A stretch of 5,092 bases of DNA from Rickettsiales bacterium (lineage in GTDB: Bacteria; Pseudomonadota; Alphaproteobacteria; TMED109): NCBI GenBank assembly GCA_002720125.1, contig PBGQ01000021.1:26652-31743 (forward strand). Direction: 5' to 3'. Made by a program: the position numbers and the translations under genes. A model generated the notes under the pieces. It ran no database searches. It was not told where the DNA came from and saw only the letters and a list, made by a program, of their open reading frames with translations. The first letter of the stretch is position 1; each line of letters starts with the position of its first letter. Below are positions 1-5,092 of this stretch, piece after piece.

Positions 1-59
1 AGGTTTTAATAAACCTTTGAGACGTTTTTTAATATTAACCTTTTAAGGGAGGAAAATAT
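1..59 (+). other. Leader upstream of proteorhodopsin; upstream gene not seen
   Basis: No coding region can be supported here. AGGTTT (1-6) and AAACCT (11-16) form a small 6-bp hairpin with a four-base loop; a T-run at 25-30 follows eight bases later, so it could be the remnant of an upstream terminator, but the fit is poor. TAATAT at 30-35 matches four of six bases of a -10 box, but no good -35 lies at the right distance. The proteorhodopsin promoter may be here or beyond the left edge. Confidence 0.35.
45..52 (+). promoter_or_regulatory. Strong Shine-Dalgarno site of proteorhodopsin
   Basis: The purine-rich AAGGGAGG ends seven bases before the ATG at 60, which is good spacing for ribosome binding. 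It is the only strong Shine-Dalgarno sequence in the window; crtI, crtY and blh have little or none. An in-frame TAA at 36-38 rules out a longer N-terminus, so this site and the ATG at 60 fix the start. The contrast with the other genes fits high translation of the pump (inference). Confidence 0.85.
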
Positions 60-755
60 ATGAATGGACAACTAGATCCGTCAGATTTGGTAGGAATGAG
101 CTTTTGGATCATTTCTGCTGCTATGGTAGCGGCAACCTTTTTCTTTTGGGTAGAAAGAGATAGGGCTGCAGGAAAATGGAAAACCTCTTTAACTGTTGCT
201 GCAATGGTTACTGGTATTGCTGCAATACATTATTTTTACATGAGAGGCGTTTGGATTTCATCCGGTGAAACACCTATAGTTTTTAGATATGTTGACTGGT
301 TGTTAACAGTACCATTACAAATTATAGAGTTTTACTTAATTTTAGCTGCGATAGCAGTGGTACAGTCATCTCTATTCTGGAGGCTTCTAATTGCTTCTGT
401 AATAATGTTAGTGGCTGGTTATTTAGGTGAAATAGGCGCTGTGAACGTCTGGGCAGGCTTTGTTGTTGGAATGCTCGGATGGCTATACATTATCTATGAA
501 ATATTTGCTGGCGAAGCTAGCCAAATTAATGCAAGTAAAGGTTCAGCAGCAAGTCAAAGAGCTTTCAACGCACTGAGACTGATTGTTACAATTGGATGGG
601 CTATCTATCCATTGGGATATGTTATAGGCTATACTGGTGGTGGAAGTGCAGAAGGCTTAAATATTATCTATAACTTAGCTGATTTTGTTAACAAAATAGC
701 TTTTGGTGTAGTCATATGGGCTGCTGCAACTTCAGACTCAGCAAAAGCCAAGTAA
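60..755 (+). CDS. Proteorhodopsin, blue-tuned light-driven proton pump
   Basis: This is a microbial rhodopsin of the proteorhodopsin family, an inner-membrane protein that pumps protons outward in light using bound retinal. Seven hydrophobic helices are visible (roughly 11-31, 41-62, 75-98, 104-124, 129-148, 168-190, 200-223). Key residues, with green proteorhodopsin (GPR) numbers from hand alignment: His57 (H75), Arg76 (R94), proton acceptor Asp79 (D97), Thr83 (T101), Gln87 (L/Q105), proton donor Glu90 (E108), Asp208 (D227) and Schiff-base Lys212 (K231). The D-T-E triad indicates a proton pump, not an NDQ sodium or NTQ chloride pump. Gln at the tuning site is the blue-absorbing, open-ocean type. 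The protein begins at MNGQLDPSDL and lacks the N-terminal signal peptide many relatives carry; an in-frame stop at 36-38 excludes a longer form. GC is about 40%, well above the genes downstream. Family and pump type are secure; taxonomic source is not. Confidence 0.97.
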   Translation: MNGQLDPSDLVGMSFWIISAAMVAATFFFWVERDRAAGKWKTSLTVAAMVTGIAAIHYFYMRGVWISSGETPIVFRYVDWLLTVPLQIIEFYLILAAIAVVQSSLFWRLLIASVIMLVAGYLGEIGAVNVWAGFVVGMLGWLYIIYEIFAGEASQINASKGSAASQRAFNALRLIVTIGWAIYPLGYVIGYTGGGSAEGLNIIYNLADFVNKIAFGVVIWAAATSDSAKAK

Positions 756-783
756 ATATTAGTTTTAACTACTAATAAATTAG

Positions 784-824
784 AAAACATGTCTTACAAA
801 GTTTTGTAAGACATGTTTTTTTTT
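784..824 (+). terminator. Intrinsic terminator or attenuator between proteorhodopsin and crtI
   Basis: Bases 784-800 and 803-819 form a perfect 17-bp inverted repeat around a GT centre; the real loop is probably six bases or so. The 3' arm runs into nine T's (816-824), the layout of a rho-independent terminator on the + strand. The stem is AT-rich, with only four G-C pairs, so some read-through is plausible. Only four T's follow it on the minus strand, so it is not clearly bidirectional. It begins 28 bases after the proteorhodopsin stop and ends seven bases before the crtI ATG. No convincing promoter is visible between it and crtI, so the crt genes probably depend on read-through or on a promoter inside the rhodopsin gene (inference). 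Confidence 0.85.
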
Positions 825-831
825 GAAAAAA

Positions 832-2289
832 ATGAAGAAAGCTATAGTAATTGGAGCAGGTTTTGGTGGTATAGCTGCCTCTATCCGTCTAAGAAAAAAA
901 GGGTATGAAGTCTATTTAATAGATAGATGTAATAATTTGGGAGGACGAGCTCAGGTCTACAATAGGAATGGGTTTAAACATGACGCTGGACCGACACTTA
1001 TTACTGCACCATTTCTATTAGAGGAATTGTTTAGTATTCATAATAAGGATATTAACGAATATATTGAGCTTAGAAGCATAGATCCTTGGTATAGATTTGT
1101 GTTTAATGATGGTTCAGTGTTTGATTATTCAAAATCTTTAGAAACAACTGTAAAAAATATAGAAAAAATAGATAAATTAGATGCAATAAATTATCGGAAG
1201 TTATTAAAAGCGTCAAAAGATATTTATGATATTGCATTTACAAAACTTGCTGACAGGCCTTTTAATAGTTTATATTTTATGCTTAAACAATTGCCATCTC
1301 TTTTGAAATTTAGAGCAGACCTTACAGTATATGAGTTTGTTAGCAGATACCTAAGAAGTGAGAAACTAAGAAGAGCCTTTTCAATTCAACCTCTTCTTGT
1401 AGGAGGTAATCCTTTTTCCACTACTAGCATTTATTCTCTTATACATTTCTTAGAAAGAAAGCATGGAGTATTTTTTTCAATGGGAGGAACTGGCTCCTTA
1501 GTCAATGCTTTAGGAAAACTAATGGAACAAATTGGAGTCAAAGTTAATTTAGATAAAACAATTGAAAAAATAAATATAGAAAAAAATCAAATAACTTCTA
1601 TCGTTGATCAATATGGTAAAACATATAAAGCAGATTATTATGTTTCTAATATGGATCCTATGTATTTATACAATAACTTAATAAATAGAAAAAAAAATCT
1701 TCCTTTAAAATTAAAAACTAAGCTTGCCAGACATTCTATGGGTCTATTTGTACTTTTTTTTGGAACCAAAAAAGAATACAAAACAGTAAAACACCATACT
1801 ATATTGTTTGGAAAAGAATATAAAAAACTTTTAGAAAAAATCTTTTACAGCAGAACCCTTCCTAGTGATATGTCGATTTACATACATAGACCAACAGCTA
1901 CAGACAAGTCTTTTGCTCCTAAAGGTTGTGATAGCTTTTATGCGCTTGTACCTGTACCTAATTTAAGCTCTGGAATTAATTGGCAAGCAGAGGGAGTGTA
2001 CTTTAAAAACCTTGTAATAAAGACTCTAGAAGAGAATCTCTTAAAGGATTTAAACCAAAATATTGTGGACGACTTTTTTATGACACCTTTAGATTTTAAA
2101 AGAAATTACTTATCTTATCTGGGAACTGGTTTTTCAATAGCTCCTTACTTCACTCAATCAGCCTGGTTTAGATTTCATAATAAATCAGAAATATTGAAAA
2201 ATTTATTTTTAGTTGGTGCAGGAACACATCCTGGAGCAGGATTACCAGGTGTTATTTCGTCAGCTAAGGTTATAGAGAGGTTATTATAA
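832..2289 (+). CDS. crtI: Phytoene desaturase (phytoene to lycopene)
   Basis: CrtI is an FAD-dependent membrane-associated oxidoreductase that introduces double bonds into phytoene to give lycopene. From the ATG at 832 the protein has 485 residues, typical of bacterial CrtI. The N-terminus holds the dinucleotide-binding fold: G8-x-G10-x-x-G13 in AIVIGAGFGG, Asp31 at the end of the second strand, then NLGGRA at about 35-40 and HDAGPTLI. The C-terminus carries the bacterial phytoene dehydrogenase signature, VGAGTHPGAGLPGV followed by SSAKVIERLL, ending at the last residue. A TTG at 823 would add three residues (MKK), but it lies in the T-tract of the terminator; the ATG at 832 starts directly on the usual beta strand. 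No Shine-Dalgarno is visible. The 3' end overlaps crtB by four bases. Cyclase and cleavage genes downstream favour a lycopene-forming enzyme over a neurosporene-forming or diapophytoene enzyme. Confidence 0.95.
   Translation: MKKAIVIGAGFGGIAASIRLRKKGYEVYLIDRCNNLGGRAQVYNRNGFKHDAGPTLITAPFLLEELFSIHNKDINEYIELRSIDPWYRFVFNDGSVFDYSKSLETTVKNIEKIDKLDAINYRKLLKASKDIYDIAFTKLADRPFNSLYFMLKQLPSLLKFRADLTVYEFVSRYLRSEKLRRAFSIQPLLVGGNPFSTTSIYSLIHFLERKHGVFFSMGGTGSLVNALGKLMEQIGVKVNLDKTIEKINIEKNQITSIVDQYGKTYKADYYVSNMDPMYLYNNLINRKKNLPLKLKTKLARHSMGLFVLFFGTKKEYKTVKHHTILFGKEYKKLLEKIFYSRTLPSDMSIYIHRPTATDKSFAPKGCDSFYALVPVPNLSSGINWQAEGVYFKNLVIKTLEENLLKDLNQNIVDDFFMTPLDFKRNYLSYLGTGFSIAPYFTQSAWFRFHNKSEILKNLFLVGAGTHPGAGLPGVISSAKVIERLL
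2275..2289 (+). promoter_or_regulatory. crtI stop / crtB start overlap with ATA in place of ATG
   Basis: GAGAGG (2275-2280) could act as a Shine-Dalgarno sequence. Five bases later comes ATAA (2286-2289), in which the crtI stop TAA (2287-2289) overlaps an in-frame ATA for crtB. This is the layout of the common ATGA stop/start overlap with the G replaced by A. The crtB frame is open only back to a TAA at 2265-2267, and no ATG, GTG or TTG occurs in frame before the conserved N-terminal region. ATA is a rare start; ATT at 2283 is the other non-canonical option but sits only two bases from the purine run. Confidence 0.6.
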
Positions 2290-3188
2290 ATAAAAAATAT
2301 TTAGAGAATACTTTTTCATTAAAAAAAAATGCTAAGTCTTTTTTCTTTGCCAGTTTATTTCTAAGCAAAAAAAACTATAAAAAATGTGCTAACCTATACA
2401 ATTTTTGCAGATATGTTGACGATTTAGTTGACAAAAAATTAGAGAATTATGTCTCAAAATTAAATTCCATAGAAAAAAATTTAAAAAAAAACAATAAAGT
2501 TTTAAATTTTAATGTATCTTCAATAAATTTATTGATAGAAAATAAAAGTATTAGAATAGAAAACTTGTTAGAACTAATATTAGGAATTAGAAAAGATATG
2601 AATATAAAGATAATCAAAACAAAGAAGGAATTGCTAAATTACTGCTATTTAGTAGCAGGTACTGTTGGAGTCATGCTATGTGATTTATTTGAGATTAAAA
2701 GCAAAAAATCTTATAAATTTGCGGTAGATTTAGGAATAGCAATGCAACTAACAAATATTGCAAGAGATATCTTAGAGGACTCAAGGTTGGATAGAGTATA
2801 TATACCGAAAGAATGGATTAACATTAGCTGCTATAAAATTCAAAAACCTAGCAACGAAAGTAGAGCTAAAATAAAGTACGCTACTAAAAAACTTTTAGAA
2901 CTATCTGAAAAGTATTATAGAAGTTGTTTAAAGGGTTTTGGATATCTTCCGGCTAGGACTAGATTTGCTATACTACTAGCATTAATAACTTACAGAGAAA
3001 TAGGTATAAAAATAGTTAAGCATAATTATTCTAATACCTACAAAAGAGAAAGCATAAGTGCTATTGGAAAATTAAAATGCTTTATGAAATGTATTATTAT
3101 TTTTATATTTAATAAAAATATACATAAAAAGAATTTGGTACATAACAGTAAGCTTCATAAGGACTTAGATAATAAATATGCTTTCTAA
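2286..3188 (+). CDS. crtB: Phytoene synthase, with non-canonical or damaged start codon
   Basis: CrtB condenses two geranylgeranyl diphosphates head-to-head to phytoene, the first committed carotenoid step. Read from ATA at 2286 it has 300 residues, normal for the family. Both Mg-diphosphate-binding aspartate motifs are present: CRYVDDLVD with D45, D46 and D49, and LTNIARDILED with D161 and D165, followed by RVYIPKEW. Other family blocks are SFFFASLFL (about 19-27), YCYLVAGTVG (119-128) and LPARTRF (about 221-227). The first in-frame TTG, at 2532, would leave 218 residues and delete the first aspartate motif, so it cannot be the true start. No standard start codon exists upstream in frame. 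The frame is otherwise intact with no internal stop, so the gene looks under selection; either ATA or ATT is used, or the sequence has a one-base error or mutation. The C-terminal 40 residues are lysine- and asparagine-rich. Confidence 0.9.
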   Translation: MNKKYLENTFSLKKNAKSFFFASLFLSKKNYKKCANLYNFCRYVDDLVDKKLENYVSKLNSIEKNLKKNNKVLNFNVSSINLLIENKSIRIENLLELILGIRKDMNIKIIKTKKELLNYCYLVAGTVGVMLCDLFEIKSKKSYKFAVDLGIAMQLTNIARDILEDSRLDRVYIPKEWINISCYKIQKPSNESRAKIKYATKKLLELSEKYYRSCLKGFGYLPARTRFAILLALITYREIGIKIVKHNYSNTYKRESISAIGKLKCFMKCIIIFIFNKNIHKKNLVHNSKLHKDLDNKYAF

Positions 3189-3199
3189 ATTTAAGATAA

Positions 3200-4321
3200 A
3201 TGAAAAAATCTGAGTATGATTTTATTATTCTAGGTGGAGGTTGCGCATCTCTATCCCTAGTTTTTAATTTAATAAATAATAAAATAGAAGACTTGTCTTT
3301 TTTAATTATTGAGAAAAGAGAATTTTATACAGATGACAGAAGTTGGTGTTTCTGGGAGAGAAATTGCAATAATTATGATCATTTGATAGAAAAATCTTGG
3401 GAAAAGTGGAAATTTAGTAGAAATAATAATACATCTTATCATGAAGTACACAACTACAGTTATCACTATATAAGAAGTATGAATTTTTATAGAAAAGCGC
3501 TTAAGTTAATAAAAAAATCTAAAAATATTAATATTAATTTGGGAGAGACCGTATTAGAAACAACTATAAAGAAGCATAAAGTATATGTTAAAACAGACAA
3601 GACTTCTTATTTTGGAAAAGAAGTTTTAGATACTAGACCTAATAAAGATGCTTTCTCAAACAAAGGTACATTATTTCAATCTTTTCTTGGTTATGAACTA
3701 AAACTTAACAATAATAATTTTGAAGTAGCTAGTATTATGGATGACATGAGAATAAATAAAAAAAACTTTATTTTTGACTATATTCTTCCTTTGTCAAAAA
3801 ATTTAATACTCTTTGAAACTACCTTCTTTTCTAAAAGGTTAAAATCTAAAGACTTTATAAAAAAAGAATTAATGAGAAAACTGAAAAAATATGACTTAGA
3901 CAATAATAAAATTGTTAGAGAAGAATACGGAGTTATACCTATGGGATTTATTAAAAAAAGAAATAAGCATAAAAATTATTTTTATGGTGGCCAAATTGGT
4001 GGAGCTATAAGAGCATCATCTGGTTATGGTTTTCTTAGAATTCAAGATTGGGCTTTTAAATGTGCTATTAATTTAAAAAAGAATAAAAGTTTTTTATCTC
4101 ACACGAAAGAAAAAAGAATTATAAAATACATGGATAAATTATTTTTAAATCTTTTAATTGATGATATGTCAATCAGCCCAAAATTATTTTTTAATTTTAT
4201 AAAAAATATCTCTCCTAAATTGTTTATTAAATTTATGAATGGTAATACTAATTACTTAGAATGTATTAGAGTAATTCTCTCAATGCCTAAAAGAGTTTTT
4301 ATAAAATATTTGCTTAAATAA
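3200..4321 (+). CDS. crtY: Lycopene beta-cyclase, CrtY type
   Basis: CrtY closes both ends of lycopene into beta-ionone rings, giving beta-carotene. The 373-residue protein is near the usual CrtY length. It opens with a Rossmann strand and glycine-rich turn (DFIILGGGCASLSL, 7-20), then an acidic strand end (IIEK, 36-39) and the cyclase-typical DDRSWCFWE (45-53). Further blocks resemble CrtY hallmarks: LDTRP (143-147), FLGYEL (162-167), MDDMR (180-184, usually MDFR), FDYILPLS (192-199) with Glu206, EEYGVIPMG (241-249) and GGQIGGAIRASSGYGF (263-278). These match the CrtY/CrtL flavoprotein family rather than heterodimeric CrtYcd. It starts 11 bases after the crtB stop with only a weak TAAG upstream, so translation is probably coupled. 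The sequence is very rich in Asn and Lys, as expected at about 25% GC, and is more diverged in its motifs than CrtI. Confidence 0.93.
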   Translation: MKKSEYDFIILGGGCASLSLVFNLINNKIEDLSFLIIEKREFYTDDRSWCFWERNCNNYDHLIEKSWEKWKFSRNNNTSYHEVHNYSYHYIRSMNFYRKALKLIKKSKNININLGETVLETTIKKHKVYVKTDKTSYFGKEVLDTRPNKDAFSNKGTLFQSFLGYELKLNNNNFEVASIMDDMRINKKNFIFDYILPLSKNLILFETTFFSKRLKSKDFIKKELMRKLKKYDLDNNKIVREEYGVIPMGFIKKRNKHKNYFYGGQIGGAIRASSGYGFLRIQDWAFKCAINLKKNKSFLSHTKEKRIIKYMDKLFLNLLIDDMSISPKLFFNFIKNISPKLFIKFMNGNTNYLECIRVILSMPKRVFIKYLLK

Positions 4322-4322
4322 A

Positions 4323-5092
4323 ATGAAAAAAGATTTTGAGAAAAATATATCGCTTATGTACGGAACAATCTCATTGATTTTAGTTTTTTTTTCATATTTT
4401 TTTGATTTGATAAATGAAAAAATTTTTACTTATTCTCTTTTAGTTTTTCTAGTAGTATTATTTGGTTTTCCTCATGGAGCACTAGATAGCTTAGTTGCTA
4501 AGAGAAACAAGATCTTTAATAGTTTTTTAGGTTTTATTTTTTTTAATTTGGCTTATTTAACTACTGCTATTACAATATTTTTCATCTGGAATAATTTTCC
4601 CCTCTCTTCACTAATTATTTTTTTAATTATATCAGCTTGGCATTTTTCTGAGGATTGGAACAAAAAATTAGATCTTTTCAAACGTCTAGTTTTAGGCATG
4701 ACTATAGTCAATCTTCCTACATTCTTTTATTCTTCTGAGATATATTTGATTTATAACATGTTAGTAAAAAATAATGATGCAGGAGTAACAAATTTACTAA
4801 ATTTTCAAGAGCATCTAATGTATTTGCTTTTTACTTTACTTTTTTTTGTTTTTATTAGCAATCTCAAATCTAAAATATTATTAATTCAAATTATTATTAT
4901 ATTTTTCAGTAGTATTCTACTTCATCCAATTTACTATTTTATTTCTTATTTTTGCTTTTTTCATAGTATAAAGAATTTTCGAGAGACGCTTGTTGAATTG
5001 GAAGAAAAAAAGAATAAGACAATATTATTCTTAATTATAAATACCCTTTTAACAATAATTTTTGGTTTTGTTTTATTTTTTTATTTTATGGA
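4323..5092 (+). CDS. blh: Beta-carotene 15,15'-dioxygenase, Brp/Blh family (3' end missing)
   Basis: Blh cleaves beta-carotene centrally into two all-trans retinals, the chromophore of the rhodopsin at the start of the window. It is an integral membrane non-haem iron enzyme. The ATG lies one base after the crtY stop. The visible 256 codons are open to the edge; Brp/Blh proteins are usually near 280-300 residues, so perhaps 30-50 are missing. Family motifs: GFPHGALD (48-55, His51 and Asp55), SAWHFSEDW (104-112, His107), LLHP (199-202, His201) and YFCFFHS (209-215, His214). These histidines are the likely iron ligands. Long hydrophobic stretches rich in Phe, Leu and Ile make several membrane helices. 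Base composition is extreme, with stretches near 13% GC. The same family includes archaeal Brp; the operon settles the role. Confidence 0.93.
   Translation, partial: MKKDFEKNISLMYGTISLILVFFSYFFDLINEKIFTYSLLVFLVVLFGFPHGALDSLVAKRNKIFNSFLGFIFFNLAYLTTAITIFFIWNNFPLSSLIIFLIISAWHFSEDWNKKLDLFKRLVLGMTIVNLPTFFYSSEIYLIYNMLVKNNDAGVTNLLNFQEHLMYLLFTLLFFVFISNLKSKILLIQIIIIFFSSILLHPIYYFISYFCFFHSIKNFRETLVELEEKKNKTILFLIINTLLTIIFGFVLFFYFM

Noticed and set aside
1..30. Terminator of an upstream gene (hairpin 1-16 plus T-run 25-30)
   Set aside because: The stem is only 6 bp and the T-run does not follow it directly; it may be chance in AT-rich DNA.
17..46. Promoter with TTGAGA (17-22) as -35 and TTTTAA (41-46) as -10
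   Set aside because: Transcription would start inside or just after the Shine-Dalgarno site, leaving almost no leader; the TAATAT alternative at 30-35 lacks a -35.
60..755. Sodium or chloride pump, or sensory rhodopsin
   Set aside because: The helix C triad is D79-T83-E90, that of proton-pumping proteorhodopsins, not NDQ or NTQ, and no transducer gene is adjacent.
823..831. TTG at 823 as the start of crtI
   Set aside because: It lies in the T-tract of the terminator and has no ribosome binding site; ATG at 832 begins exactly at the Rossmann strand.
2329..2364. ATG at 2329 after the A-run as a crtB start
   Set aside because: It is in a different frame from crtB and meets a stop after 11 codons.
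2532..3188. Phytoene synthase starting at TTG 2532 (218 residues)
   Set aside because: It would lack the first aspartate-rich motif and about 82 conserved residues, which are encoded in frame and uninterrupted upstream. The TTG is internal.
1..5092. Minus-strand genes, tRNAs, CRISPR or mobile elements
   Set aside because: The + strand is almost fully occupied by recognised genes, and no direct-repeat arrays, transposase motifs or tRNA-like folds were seen on reading.

Overview
The window is a marine-type photoheterotrophy locus: a proteorhodopsin gene followed by four genes that make its chromophore. All genes are on the + strand, in the order proteorhodopsin (60-755), crtI (832-2289), crtB (2286-3188), crtY (3200-4321) and blh (4323 to the window edge, incomplete). 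No RNA gene, mobile element, CRISPR array or credible minus-strand gene is visible. The very low GC (about 25-30% across the carotenoid genes by rough hand count), minimal intergenic space and gene content suggest a streamlined surface-ocean bacterium, probably a pseudomonadote such as a SAR86-, SAR11- or HIMB59-like lineage. I cannot resolve the clade from this sequence alone, and proteorhodopsin is a poor clade marker because it is widely transferred.

Layout: bases 1-59 are a short leader with a strong Shine-Dalgarno sequence. Proteorhodopsin is a 231-residue seven-helix protein with the proton-pump D-T-E triad, the retinal lysine and a blue-tuning glutamine. A perfect 17-bp inverted repeat with a nine-T tract (784-824) lies between proteorhodopsin and crtI and looks like an intrinsic terminator or attenuator. 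After it the four biosynthetic genes are packed with a 4-base overlap, an 11-base gap and a 1-base gap, as in one operon.

Pathway: CrtB joins two geranylgeranyl diphosphates to phytoene, CrtI desaturates phytoene to lycopene, CrtY cyclises lycopene to beta-carotene, and Blh cleaves beta-carotene into two retinals, which bind Lys212 of the rhodopsin. The geranylgeranyl diphosphate synthase gene (crtE) is not in the window; it must lie outside it or be supplied by another prenyltransferase.

The system itself is of a known kind. The points worth a second look are: crtB has no ATG/GTG/TTG start at its true N-terminus, and an ATAA sits where an ATGA stop/start overlap would be expected; the terminator separates a pump needed in many copies from enzymes needed in few; base composition changes sharply between proteorhodopsin and the crt genes; and the proteorhodopsin lacks the N-terminal signal peptide found in many relatives.
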